In this document: positions 45,916-58,082 of the stretch, in pieces | Layout of the letters: every line of letters begins with the position of its first letter | Numbering within the stretch: position 1 is the stretch's first letter | NCBI GenBank assembly: GCA_013350335.1 | Contig: CM023535.1 | Span: 22,165,746 to 22,229,745 of the forward strand | Source of the DNA: Chimonanthus salicifolius | Lineage: Eukaryota; Streptophyta; Magnoliopsida; Laurales; Calycanthaceae | Length of the DNA stretch: 64,000 bases | Direction of reading: 5' to 3' | Position numbers and translations under genes: made by a program | The notes under the pieces: model-generated | What the model was told of the DNA's origin: nothing | The model's database searches: none | What the model saw: only the letters and a program-made list of their open reading frames with translations

Positions 45916-47990
45916 TACCTTCTACCATCTCTTCTTCTTCTTCTTCCTCTCAAGCCCCCTAACATGTAAGTCTACTTGCTTTTCTACTCTCACTCTTTCT
46001 TGTCCTTTTTCTTTTAATGTGACAATACTTTTTATTTGAGGATTTTGGAATGTGGATTTCTGTTAGATGGTAATTCTGATTGGATTTGGGCTTGGACTGT
46101 TTGAATTTGATATGGATAGAGGGAAAAAAGATCTCTTGTCAATTGTCCTTTAGTTGCATCATGCAGAAGATTTGTTAATGACGCGTGGTTTAGTAGTCTA
46201 ATTATTTATGATTCAGTGCATTTTCACTGTATTGAATACCTCACTATGAAAAATTAGGGTCAAGGGTTACTGATACACATTCGAGCCAATTGCATAAAAT
46301 GGGTCCAGATGACAATTGCTGTTCTAATTTGGATTTCATTGTACATTAAGTTGTGGGGGTGGCAGTATCAGACTTAAAACAAGAAGAATCATCTTCTAAA
46401 ACCCTAAATGAAGGTGCTCACTTATGATGATGGGCGAGAGTATCTAGCATAGCTGGCAAGTTCTTACCTTTGCAATCAAAGGTTTCAGTCATATTACCGC
46501 TAAAAAAATTGAACACTCCTAAAATCGGAATTATGAAGAGGAGGGGCTTAGGATTGGACATTGAAGCAGCATCTCAAAAACACATAGCCTGTCTCTATTG
46601 GATCTCTTCTCACTATGATACCCACATTTTTATGATTTTCTTTTCTGAATGCTGAATCACATGGGGGTTGATTGAGATGTCATTTTTTAGTCTAATCAGC
46701 AAAAACAATATTTTCCTTGTTTCAGTAATTCTAATTTTGGTGGACAAAGCATAACATATTCAAATATGACCTAAGGTGACATAAAGGCCTATTTGGTACT
46801 CCAGAATGTCATTTTATAACCGAAAATGGACAATAAAAGGGCGGGGGCTTTTGTCAGAAGCTGAATGGCAGACATATGTGACCATCTCTAAATTACTTGT
46901 ATTTCATTTCATATTTGCAGCATTTTCATCTGTACTAAAAATTGGGTATTTTCTACATTTAGAAGAATTAAAATAGTTTTGATTCTATGAATGAGCTATT
47001 CAGTATGCTCCAAGAGCTCTACTTTTCTTTCCTTGAGATCAGACACGCTTTCAACTTTTCACATTCACCTATAACCTATTATAATTGCACACACTTTCTG
47101 GGTAAATGATAACATGACTTAAAACTTGAAATATTGTGTACTTATAACTGTGCTGTGGGCACCTGTAAGGCTGTAAATTGGGACTGAATTTTTATTTCAT
47201 ATTTTTTCATTGGTGGGAGTGGACGTACATCACAGGAAGCCAAGTTGAGATAAATGGAATTGTGGTTTTGGTGACAATATGTGATTCATTCTTTGTTTTT
47301 AGAACCATAGAGTGAGTAGCTATCATAATGCAGTCAAACTGATCTAAGGATAATCACCATCCCTCCGTGGGTAGAATTTTTTTTTTTTTAAATAATTCTC
47401 AGGGGCATCACTGTCTATCTGAGAGTAGTTTCTTTTCTTTTCCTTTCAATTGATTTCTTTATTAGTATGAACCCAGGTCAGTTCTAGCTGAATGCAGTGG
47501 TGGATGTGGCTTTGATAAGGATCAAAATTCAGCATGTAAGATTGGAAGTGACCCATGCAGCTACACACGGAGGCTCATGTTCTCTGTTGAAAATGATTTG
47601 CTGTCCCTCTGCCTTGGATCACTTTCATCAAATAGATGTTTGTCCATTATGTTGGATCACTATATAAGTGATTTGCTAATACCATCGTTCCTTGTCATTG
47701 TCAAAAATCATTTATTCCCTTTATATGAGGTTGGTCCACATATTAGAGGTCCATTATCTGTTTGATATCATAAGTGGAATTTAGGTCATTCAAATTATAG
47801 TACTCAAGAACAGATGAGGAACTCTAATTGGCCTCAAATGAAAAGAAGTTGGACATGGAAGAGTTGTCTTTATTTTATTATCATTAAAGAAGTTATTTTC
47901 ATTCTAGTAGCTCCAAGGAGATTGGGATGTTGGTTTTATTTGCAGTCGGTTTCCTTGTATTTGTTGAATTAGTCTCATCTCCACCTAGAG
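45916..47990 (+). other. LSM6 downstream region, no further gene seen
   Basis: The first ~100 bases contain the start of the 3' UTR (CT-rich) and a possible splice donor (ATGTAAGT near 45964). The rest shows no coding sequence I can support. Its composition is less AT-extreme than the transposon-free deserts elsewhere, so an intron or extended UTR is possible. Confidence 0.45.
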
Positions 47991-47997
47991 TGGGAAA

Positions 47998-48236
47998 CAC
48001 ATGTTAAAAAGAAAAAGAAAAGAAAAATCATAATGAGCATCCTTCTTGTGGCTCCCCATGGCTCTTTTTTTTTTTTTTTTTTTTGTTTTTGTCTTTTTTC
48101 GGTTATCGTTCATGAAGTAACACACGTTAAAAAAAGAAAAGAAAAGAAAGATCTTAACGATCATCTTCCTCGTGGTTCCCCGTGGCTTTCGTTTTTTCTT
48201 TTATCTTTTTCTTGTAATGGTTATCGTTCATGAAGT
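47998..48236. repeat. Two-unit tandem repeat, 123 bp
   Basis: CAC(A/G)TTAAAA..GAAAAGAAA, CATCCTTCTTGTGG/CATCTTCCTCGTGG, CCCC(A/G)TGGCT and GGTTATCGTTCATGAAGT occur twice in order, starting at 47998 and 48121. Each unit has a long T-rich run. Confidence 0.8.
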
Positions 48237-48641
48237 GTAACGGTCTTTACCCCACGAATTTTGCTACATCAGAATAAATAATACCCCATGTGAAGAAAGG
48301 TTTTGTTTCGATATGGCTACTGCATTGATTTTCTTATGGCGTGTTTGGCAACAATGGCATGGAAAATAGTTCAGCTCATTGGGGTCTTGATGGGGCTATG
48401 GGTAAAAAAGACTGAAAGGGCAAGTTCTAGCAAATGGTGAAATAAGGTAGGCGAAATAATCACTCTTACATGACTTGATCCATTGGATCTATAGTGTTTA
48501 AACTCTGATGATGATTTATTATTTATTGATTAAATTGTTCTAATTTATTTATTTAGGTGTGGGTGCGTTTGGGGTTGTTTTTTAATGTTTTTGAACTTAA
48601 TATAACTTGATAGGATTGTTTATTATTACTAATCAAATTTC

Positions 48642-50193
48642 TGTTCAGTTGAGAGAAAAATCACAATCAGTCTTTGTTCAGGTAAGAGAGAAACCACACG
48701 CAGTCTTTGTTCGGTGTCAGAGAGTAACCACAAATTCACACATGTCCTCTCCTCTCTCCTTCCTCTTGCATCTTTTATTACATTCATAATTTGTAACTGT
48801 AGTTAACTGCAAAGAAACTATCCCATTACAGCATATAACTGTAGGAAAACTATCCAGAACAGTGACAAGGCAAACCCAATCTAGTCCCTGTTTTTTCGCC
48901 TACAGAAACTACAACTGCTACAGTTTCTGCCTACTGAAACACTGATTTAGGGGCCCAGCGGGGCCCACAACTGATGGTGGTCGCATCAGTTCCTCCCTTC
49001 CTCCAGAAAGGGAAAATTTTGTTGTGTTCCTTCATCCTCTTCGTGCTCTATCATGAGTTATTGCACTGGTTTGTACTTGTGACCCGGTTGGAACGTTTCA
49101 TTGCAATAAAAGCATTGTCCCTTCTCTCTTCATCTCTGCTTTTCACTTCTAGTGATCTTTCTTATTGCTGATGGAGAAACATTATCCGACTGTTGAATTT
49201 TAACAGTAGATTATTGTTTTCACCATTTTCTTTTGGCATGGAATCCGTTCCTCCCTCATTCAGGTGAGTTTGATGGCATGCCTCAAGGAACATGTCCTGA
49301 ACATTCAAATTTCTCCCCTGATTTCCTCATTTAATCCCCCCAATGAATGCCCCTAAAAGTGCTTTCTATGGCTAATTGCAGACACGTGTTGAGAGTCTCA
49401 AATTCTTGTTGATATTCACGAGCAATCCCATTTTGTTGAATTTTTTAAAGGGCCTCATCGAAGTCCTCGTGCTCGGTAGGTCCGAACTGGTCACTTAATT
49501 CATCAACAAATGTATCCCATGGGACTTCGCCATAGTTCTGCTCTAACCATTGATACCCCAATGCCACCCTTTGATCAGTTGGCGTCCCTTGATATTTGAA
49601 GAATTGCTCGATTTGGTTGAGCCATTCAGTCTGCCCAGTTCTCGAATAGTGTGAAAAATCCATTTTATGTAACGTGTAGTGCATGCCATGCTGTTGTATA
49701 ATTATTCTCACCATGGTGGACTGCTTGGCTATTTTCTCCACGATAGACCGCTCAACTATGATATGAAGGTTCCCGTGGAATGCGTAATTCCACAATAGCA
49801 TCAGTTAATGCTCTTAGTGTCTCCTCCAACAGCTGCAATCCGTCTGCAGTTCGTTGGGAGTTGTTTCGAGTAAGAGAAAAATCAGTGTCTCTGTTCAGGT
49901 TAGGGAGAAACCACACAGACTCTGTTCGAGTCAGAGAGTAACCACAGATTCAAACATATTCTCCCTTCTCTCCTTCATCTTGCATCTTTCATTACATTCA
50001 TAATTTGTAACTTCAGTAAACTGCAGAGAAGCCCTATTGTTTCTCCTTCTGAAACTGCAACTAACTGCTACAGTTTCTGCCACCGTAACTGCAAGATAAT
50101 TGCAGTATGACTCACTTGCTGGACTTGGTTCATGCCTCACTGTTAGTGATTCATGGGTCCAGTTGGGCCCATAACTGTTGGTGGGTCGCATCA
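48642..50193 (-). mobile_element. Internally deleted Ty3/gypsy retrotransposon
   Basis: Two related direct repeats, 48642-48988 and 49862-50193, both end TCGCATCA on the plus strand and begin TGTT, so they act as LTRs. They share TAAGAGAGAAACCACAC-like, CATTCATAATTTGTAACT and CTGCTACAGTTTCTGCC segments. Between them is a minus-strand gag relic. Next to the left LTR, reading on the minus strand, GGAGGAAGGGAGGAAC is a good polypurine tract, so the left copy is the 3' LTR. I find no primer binding site and no target duplication. Most of pol is missing. Confidence 0.75.
49323..49830 (-). pseudogene. Ty3/gypsy gag fragment
   Basis: The minus-strand frame contains MDFSHYSRTGQTEWLNQIEQ, then FFKYQGTPTDQRVAL, then FGPTEHEDFDEAL, in the order seen in the capsid part of Ty3/gypsy Gag. 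A stop (TAA) follows DEAL, after which the frame goes on with REYQQEFETLNT. The segment normally found between the ..ALGYQWLE and EVPWDTF parts is shortened. A short out-of-phase piece (EETLRALTDAIVELR) precedes it near 49780-49850. Confidence 0.75.
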
Positions 50194-53100
50194 TTGCTCA
50201 ACTTGAATGGACCGAATTCAAGATTTTTAGTCAAGTGAGTTATCGAGTCTATCAAAGCTCTCTGTGCTGACAACTCAATTGAATTTTGAGTTGTTCACTA
50301 AGGTTTTTAATCCTTGCGTGGGTTCAGTTGAGTCTAGTTTGACACGAGGTTTAAATTTTGGTTTAGTGAAAAGAAAATATAACAATATTAGTACATTTTG
50401 ATTTATATGTCTGAGTATTGGCCAATACATTTTGGATATTGGTTTCACTGAATTTATTTTCAATATCATTCATCCATGTGAGTTGGCTGACAGGCCGATA
50501 TTTTCATTTGAAAAGAGTGTTGAAAATAACTTGAAATTCATTTTTTATTAAGAATAAACTAGCATCGTTTGATACTATTCATATCAGGCAATACCTGTAC
50601 GGCCGATTTGATGCGTATTGCTAGCTTTCAGGCTGATACATATTAGCTCTTACATACTGTATTGGCCATATTAATCACCAATGGGACTATGACTCAACCA
50701 CAACATCCAGAAAGAAGGATAAGTGAAGATTTAAATTTTCCAGTATTGTTAAAAGTGGATGGAATCAGTCTTAACAATAAAGTAGTGAGTCTAATTGAAT
50801 TCTATTTTTTCAATTTCTAAAGTTTGTAATTTCTATGTTAACCCTCATTTTAACAAATGAGCTAGCTTAGGTTTCGATGATTTAGCTAAATGGATAGTGG
50901 GAGAGGCTGACCTATTTAAGCTTCATTATGGTATCAAGATAACTCGATTGCTACGTGGGTTAGGCCATGTATGAGTCAAAACAAACTATTTAAATTAGGT
51001 TTAGGTCAGGTCTACCCATATAATAAGTGGATTAGGTTTCGTATAAATCAAATTGGGTTAAACTTGGTCTAGTTGGTTGACATAGGCCAAGTGGGTTGAT
51101 CCATTGATTAGGACCCATAAAATTAATCCACTTTATAAATTGGTTAAATTAGTTGAATTGTTTTAATCCATTTAATCGTAGTTGGATTGATTTTGGTCAT
51201 TTTATTTAAACTTGATTTGCTTCTATCAATTAACTCAATGTTTAAGATTGATTTAGTCAAGTCTTTGAAAAAAAAATTATAAAGCATAAATGGACACTAA
51301 GGAAGCCTCACAAATCATTACTTTTATCTCCCTTGCATGGCAAAGTTAAAATTGAATGTAAATTACTTCATAGCTCTTCCAAGTTCATATGCTTAAGGTT
51401 TATTTTTGTGACATTAAATGAAAAGTGGTTGAATTATTGGTCATAATGGCCACTATAATCATTATATGTATAATACGCTATGTCACTGACCGATATTTAT
51501 TGGCATAAAAGAATTATAGTAACTGATACTCAACTATGTGTCAACCAATTTCTGATGTCTTAATTTTAAAGAATGCCATAAACTTTCATATTTTAATAAA
51601 ACAATATGCACATTAGTAAAAGTCAGATAGAAGTATTTAATGGTATGGCCCATTGTGATAGCATGGAACACCAAACTGTGGGTCCCATTTCCCTACTTGT
51701 CATATTTCTTAAATGCATGGTGCACTTGTGGTGATTCCTCTAATTTATTTTAAGTTAAAAACTGCCTATTTTGTATTTTCTGCAACCTGTAAAGTTGGGC
51801 ATTTTTGGAAATTTCGCCATTTGATGATAATAAAACTCAGCCTTGGCCCAGGGTGTGGTGCGGGCCCTTTTATTTTTATGCCTTGACTTGAGCTGTTGGT
51901 CTAATTTTTTGGGTTCCCCTTTCCTATGATAAACCTGCCCTTCCATTCTCGTCAATGAAGACCTAAGATTTTCTTTATTTTTTAGACAGAATTGACAAAA
52001 CACTGCAACTTTTTCCCCAAGACTGTGCTGTGTATTGGTTTTATTAATTGAAAATGCTCTTAACATATGATTTAAAAAGAATTTAATTTAATTATCATTT
52101 TATTTTGAAAAGAAATTTTTTATATGTATATATATTTAAAATCAAGATGGGCGAGAACTCTTTTTTCAGAGGAGAACATGATAGACACGGCATGTTTAAA
52201 GGTAATGATATGCACACCATACTTTTTAGTTAAGTAACACTGTAAGTTATTATTTAAAAAAAAATTTCCAATTGTACCCTCTTCCATATTCTCATGTAGA
52301 GAATCGTGTTCTCCACGACAATAGAGGATAGAATTGATTTTTTTTTTTTAAATAATAACTTATGGTGTTCCTCATCCCATGTTTAATAGTGACTTAAAAA
52401 TACCTTGGGCAAGTAATGCCAATAAATAGCAGCATATTTAATAATGTATCGACGGAAAAAAAACTACTTTTTTATTTTATAAAAATAGGAATAATATAAA
52501 ACCCATTATAAGTACCTTTGATATAGAAACATATTTTTTTTTCATAGAGTATTAGTCCTTCGAAAGCAAAAATTTCAATGTTAATAAGTATTGTCAAAAA
52601 AAAAAAAAAAAAATCTCTAAAAATTCTAGAACAGCAAACACTTAGTTATGAAATTTATATTTTCTAATGCCCCATATTACCCATATGTTTTCTTACATAA
52701 TTCATGATATGTTTATAGTACCTAAATTTCATGAAAATATTAAAAAATTAAGAAAATTGCAACACATCATACAAACTATATTAATCACATTACGACATCT
52801 CAATTAGAGTAATCTATGCGTGAATAATGAATGTTAGGAGTGCTTTATTGCAAGATTTTAAATACATTGTAAAATTTTGGAAAGACCAAAAGGTAGATAA
52901 AACTCTTGTCGAAATTTTGGTAGGAATATTCTATCATTGAAAAATATCCGATTAAAAAAGAGAAGAGAATTTTTTTACACAGTTAACCGTCTAAAGTCTA
53001 AACTCTTTCTATTCTTTTAACAACATACCATATATCGTTATTACCGAAAATTTTAATTAGAATAGGTTTAGCAGGCGTAATTTACAAATACCTCTTATTT

Positions 53101-53638
53101 TTTATCTTAATTGTGAAGGTCATTCCTATAGTTCAATAACTGTAAAAGTTATCATTATCTTTTTTATTCAATTGTAAGTGCCACTCTTTTAACTAATTAA
53201 ATTACATGTCTAAAATAACCTTTATTAATTAAAGAATTGTAATATAAAATCTCTTTAGTGAGACATTATTTCCTAACACTTAATAAACAATAAATGGGCT
53301 AATATGATTGGATGAAATGTTTGAAAGACCATGTAGATAAGAGTTTGATAATATTTTACATGCATCTACTCCTGCCCTGCTAACTATGTGCTTTAGAAAG
53401 TCTCATAATTTTTTTATGGCCCACTCATGGATACAATAGGAGTAAAATTGTACTCATCTTCCATATATAATCTTTACACATTTAATGCAATTGTTTGGAC
53501 TTGTGTACTTTTTATAATTATAATAGTAGATTATTTTGTTCAATATTTTTATTATTGTAACTTTTTAAATATTGAAGGGCATTTTGTACATTTAAAATGT
53601 TAAAGGGCAGGTAAAAGACATAAGTAATTTTTACAATT
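50194..53638. other. Gene-free interval
   Basis: No gene is recognised. Around 50370-50680 there are several GGCCAATA/GGCCGATA and ATTGGCC motifs that recall the GGCCGATAT MITE, without recognisable ends. Around 52240-52380 a short noncoding inverted segment (ACTTA(T)GGTGTT and AACACTGTAAGTTATT) may be a small MITE. Confidence 0.45.
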
Positions 53639-53643
53639 GAAGC
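53639..53643. repeat. Copia target-site duplication, left
   Basis: GAAGC, repeated exactly at 59688-59692. Confidence 0.93.
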
Positions 53644-53923
53644 TGTAGAAACATAAATCATACACCACAAATCATCGTAACACACGATTTACGTGGAAAA
53701 CCCATAAGGGAAAAAACCACGAGAGAAAGAGAGTATATTATTTCACTGTATTTTTCTATGTACATCAGAGACATATTTATAAGAGAAAATATAAGTATGA
53801 GTTCTATTTAGGACTCTGAGACCCCATTGAATTAGAACTCTGTGACCCAATGGAATTAGGACTCTGAGACCTAATGGGGTTAGGACGCAGAGTCTTACTC
53901 ACCCTCTCTTTTCCATTTCAACA
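53644..53923 (-). repeat. Copia 3' LTR
   Basis: 280 bases with TG...CA ends. By eye it differs from the other LTR (59408-59687) at about 8 positions, roughly 97% identity, which implies a recent insertion. Confidence 0.93.
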
Positions 53924-53934
53924 CTCTCCCTCAA
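53924..53934 (-). promoter_or_regulatory. Copia polypurine tract
   Basis: On the minus strand TTGAGGGAGAG abuts the 3' LTR. It is the expected plus-strand DNA primer. Confidence 0.85.
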
Positions 53935-54383
53935 GTAGGTGCGAAAATGTCGATTGAGCCTAACTTGGACAAAATATCTTGGAATTTAACAGCGGAGAGA
54001 CTTTTTGTGAAGATATCTGCTAACTGTTGATCACTGCGAACAAACGGAGTAGAAATAACATTAGCTTGCAAATTTTCTCGAACAAAATGACAATCCACCT
54101 CAATGTGTTTAGTTCTCTCATGAAACACCGGATTTGAAGCAATGTGAATGGCATCTTGATTATCACAAAACATTTGTGTTGGCTGATTAGAACTAAAACC
54201 CAAATCTTGCGATAAGGACCGAAGCCAAATAATTTCACTGGTGGTTAAGGCCATTGCACGATATTCTGCTTCTGCACTTGATCTTGCAACAACACTCTGC
54301 TTTTTACTTCTCCAAGTTACCAGATTTCCTCCCACAAATGTACAATATCCTGTTATAGATCGACGATCAACTGGACAACCTGC
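53931..54383 (-). pseudogene. Copia RNase H region
   Basis: Contains WRSKKQSVVARSSAEAEYRA, then FCDNQDAIHIASNPVFHERT, then KHIEVDCHFVRE, the conserved Ty1/copia RNase H blocks, and ends at a natural stop. An in-frame TAG at 54384-54386, where a Trp codon (TDADWAG in relatives) would be expected, separates it from the reverse transcriptase part. Confidence 0.9.
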
Positions 54384-55423
54384 CTAATCAGCATCAGTGT
54401 AAGCAGTAATGGAATTATTTCCATTCTTCCGCATCCATATTCCCCTTTCTGGAGAACCCTTCAAATATTGTAAAATTCGATTAACAGCATTCATGTGAGT
54501 AACTGTAGGTGCATGCATAAATCTGCCGACTAGACTGACTGAATAGGAAATATCTGGCCTAGTGATCGTAAGATAAATCAATCAACCAACCAACCTTTGA
54601 AACTGACCAATATCAGATAACAATTCTCCATCATTATCAAGCTTACCTCCACTGTCAATTGGAGTATCTGATGGTTTAACTCCCATCTTTCCAATATCCT
54701 GCAACAGGTCCAGCACATATTTTCTTTGATTAAGAAATATGCCCTTCTTTGAGTAGGCAACTTCTAATCCAAGAAAATACTTTAACACTCCCAGATCTTT
54801 GATGGCAAATTTCTTGTGCAGTAGACTCTTAAGTCTTGTAATTTCTTTTTTGTCATCACATGTGATCACTATATCATCAATATATACTAAAACAACAGTT
54901 GTACCACACATACTTTTTTTTACAAACAACGAAGAATCAGCCACACTCCTTTTAAGTCTATTACTCATGAGAACAGAACTGAGTTTAGTATACCACACAC
55001 GGGGAGATTGCTTAAGTCCATATATGGCCTTTTTCAGCTTGTACACAAATCCAACTTTGGATTCTTGTGAATGTCTTGGTGGAACACTCATATAACCTCC
55101 TCTTCTAGGTCATCATGCAAGAAAGCATTTTTTACATCCATCTGAGATAATTTCCAATCCTGATTTGCTGCTAACGAGAGAATCACTCGAAAAGTGTTCA
55201 TCTTTGCAACAGGTGTAAAAGTCTCTGTATAATCTTCTCCATATGTTTGTGTAAAACCTCTGGCAACCAGTCTTACTTTGTGTCGCTCCACAGTTCCATC
55301 ACTTTTATATTTGATTTTGTATATCCAACGACACCCAACTGTCTTCTTTCCGATAGGCAATTTGACTATATTCCAAGTTTTATTATCATCAAGTGCTTGC
55401 AATTCTTCTTTCATTGCCTGTCA
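54384..55423 (-). pseudogene. Copia reverse transcriptase region
   Basis: The N-terminal part (55088-55414) includes GCRWIYKIKYKSDGTVERHK and DVKNAFLHDDLEEEV. A one-base frame change near 55090 leads into the next frame (54582-55091) with KKAIYGLKQSPRVWY. The catalytic YIDDIVI box is at about 54864-54884, followed by FLGLEVA and a stop at 54582-54584, where an Arg codon would be expected. The frame continues with RPDISYSV and GRFMHAP. A further TGA at 55421-55423 precedes MKEELQALDD. The Asp pair is intact but the protein cannot be completed. Confidence 0.92.
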
Positions 55424-55902
55424 CCAAACAGATATGGAATTAGCTACACGAAATGTCTTTGGTTCTTGTTCACTGGACATTGCACTCAAGAAGGCCAAAT
55501 GAGACGGAGTAACATTATCATATGTCAGAGAAGCCTCCATTGGGTATGATACAGCATGGTAAGTGAAGAAATCTTTCATTCCTTTTGGAGGACGAGTCTC
55601 TTTACTCGATCTCCGTAATTGAAGGGGAGGAGCCGGTATGTCAATTGTTGGAGAAATCGGCTGAATTACTGCAGATGTAGTCTCAGTAGAAGCTGTCGGT
55701 ATTTTAAAATCACCGTATTTCTGCTACAAGAGACATCATCAGTTACAGTAGGAAGAGGTACCAAATCAGATAAGTTCTCCCTCTGGGATCGATTCCCAGA
55801 ATCACTATGAACTGAGAAATACACTTCAGATTCAGCGAAGCGCACATCACAGGAGACAATGAGCTTGCGAGATGCGGGGTCATAACAAATGTACCCTTTC
55901 TA
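55424..55902 (-). pseudogene. Copia linker between integrase and RT
   Basis: Continues the polyprotein after a TAG at 55900-55902 (after FLGYSSS), with KGYICYDPASRKLIVSCDV-like sequence and then a low-complexity linker. Other lesions are likely but I did not trace each one. Confidence 0.65.
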
Positions 55903-56406
55903 TGATGAAGAATAGCCCAAAAAAACACATCTGACAGATCTGGCATCTAACTTGTCACGATGAAGAGGTTGGCGGTGTACATAACAGACACACCCAAATA
56001 CATGCAGATGCGACAAAACAAGATTTCTATTCTTCAGCATTTCCAATGGTGATTTAAAATTGTTAACCCGACTAGGAAGTCGATTAATCAAATAGATGGC
56101 CGTCAGAATACCATGAGACCAGTACTTCTTAAGAATATTCATTTGAAACATAAGAGCTCGTGCAGTTTCTAAGATGTGACGATTTTTCCGTTCTGACACA
56201 CCATTCTGTTGTGGTGTCCCCACGCAGCTAGTTTGATGAATGATGCCTTGGCTATGAAAATATTCGGCGAAATTAGCATTGACATATTCAGTGCCATTGT
56301 TAGAGCGAAAAATTTTCACCTTGGCATGAAATTGGGTAGTGATCATGTTGTGAAAGGCTTTGAAAGCAAGGAATACCTCATTCTTAGATTTGAGTAAGTA
56401 CAATCA
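55903..56406 (-). pseudogene. Copia integrase, C-terminal part of the core
   Basis: Holds the second and third positions of the DDE triad. Where the family has Asp in RSDNG this copy has Asn (RSNNG; codon 56299-56301, AAC). The Glu in GVSERKNRH is present. A TGA at 56404-56406, in place of an expected Trp codon, separates it from the first half of the core. The integrase would therefore be inactive even if the stops were bypassed. Confidence 0.9.
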
Positions 56407-57330
56407 TTTAACACGAGTACAATCATCAATGAATAAAACAAAATATTTATAACCATCATAAGAAGCAACTGGAGCACTCCATACATCAGAATGAATCAAA
56501 TCAAAACGTTCAACAGATTTAGAACTAGAAGAAACAAATGGTAAACGAGTTTGTTTAGAAAATTGACAGACATCACAAACACTAGACGGAACAGAAACAG
56601 AAGGAAAAAGATAAGACAAAATACGACTTGAAGGATGTCCAAGCCGTTGGTGCAGGATGTGACTCTCTACGAAGTTCGTGGCTTTGTAGGCCTTAGGAGT
56701 GGAATGTAGCAAGTATAACCCATTGGAATACGTGCCTTTACCAATCGTCCTCTTGGAAGTTCGATCCTGAAAGACGACAGAGTTAGGAGAAAAAATGACA
56801 TCACAGTTCAAAGCATTAGTAAGTTTTCCAACAGACAAGAGTTGAGTTGGAAAAGACGGGACAACAAGAGCAGTAGAAGAGACGCTATTTGAAAAAAAAT
56901 CAATTTGACCACTTCCAGTCATAGGAACCACAGTTCCATTGGCTAGATAAACATCATGTTTACGAGATGATGTTGAAAAATCAGACACTGAAGAGGGAGA
57001 ATTAGCCATATGATCAGTAGCACCAGAGTCAATAACCCAAGAATGACCAGTACAATGGGAAGCAAGAGAAGCATGAATGGTACCTGCTATATGAGACGAG
57101 GAAGACGAATTTGTAGAGGGCAAAGACTGACGGAGATCATATAGGATTTGACTCAACTGATTCAGAGTGGTGGAAGTATCTGCGACATTAGCCTTGACTC
57201 TCCTTTTTGCTTCAAAGTGTGGTTTGAGATGAGGATGTAACAACCAACAACGTTCTTTGGAGTGTCCAACCTTGCCACAATGATCACAACGAAAAATGTT
57301 CCGTCGGCCTTTATTTGGAACCTGAACCTT
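56407..57330 (-). pseudogene. Copia zinc knuckle, protease, integrase N-terminal region
   Basis: A zinc knuckle CDHCGKVGHSKERC (C-x2-C-x4-H-x4-C) is encoded around 57250-57290. The aspartic protease active site DSGATDHM follows near 57010-57030. The integrase zinc-binding HHCC region is HQRLGH..CDVC near 56560-56660, and the first catalytic Asp is in IHSDVWS near 56490. Confidence 0.9.
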
Positions 57331-58082
57331 CTTCTTCTCAGACTCAGAGGAGGTCGGCGCTCATTTTTATGAGTCACAAAAGCACTGGAGGAGTTCTCAG
57401 AGGATGGAGGAAGAGCAGCATTCATAGTTTCTTGTCGCGTTTCTTTGTGTTGAATGATAGCACAAACAGCAATCCAGAAGGGTAGCGGATCAGTCATAAG
57501 GATATTACTCCGCAAATATTCATAATTTGGCCCCAGAGCCCGAAGTAACGAGAAAACTTGGTCCTCTTCATCTCGGTTCAAAAGAGTCTGTGCATCAGTG
57601 GTATGAGGACGATACAAATGTAGCTCATCCCATAGCCTTTTCATATGGCCAGTAAGATCGCAAAATTTCTGTTCGCCATGAAGCGCAGTCGCAATCTCAT
57701 TTTGAAGCTGAAACACCCGAGCAATATTATTTCGACTACCATACATACCTGTCACAGAATCCCATAATTCCTTTGCAGAATCGGAGAATGTAAAAATGCC
57801 AGCAATGTGGGGTTCCATAGAATTAAGAAGCCATGATCGAACCAGTTGATCATTAGATAGCCAATTATCATAAGCAGAGTCAGTATCGGGTTCTTCCGAA
57901 GTAGTAGCTGAAGCTTTAGATGCTGAGGCAGGTGCAGGAGGCACAATCTTGCCATTGATAAAACCCAATTTTTTCTTACTACCAAGAGATAAGTGAACAG
58001 CCCGAGACCAGAGGACATAATTATTTGTATTTAAGAGGACAGAAGAAAGTTTCAGACTGGGATTGCAATCGGAGTCACCCAT
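57331..58082 (-). pseudogene. Copia Gag capsid region
   Basis: Starts MGDSDCNPSLKLSSVLLNTN at 58082 and includes NYVLWSRAVHLSLGSKKKLG and later LRALGPNYEYLRSNILMTDP, typical of the UBN2/Retrotran_gag family. A one-base frameshift at about 57340-57360 moves the zinc knuckle out of frame. There is no stop between gag and pol in the original design, so one polyprotein was encoded. Confidence 0.9.
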
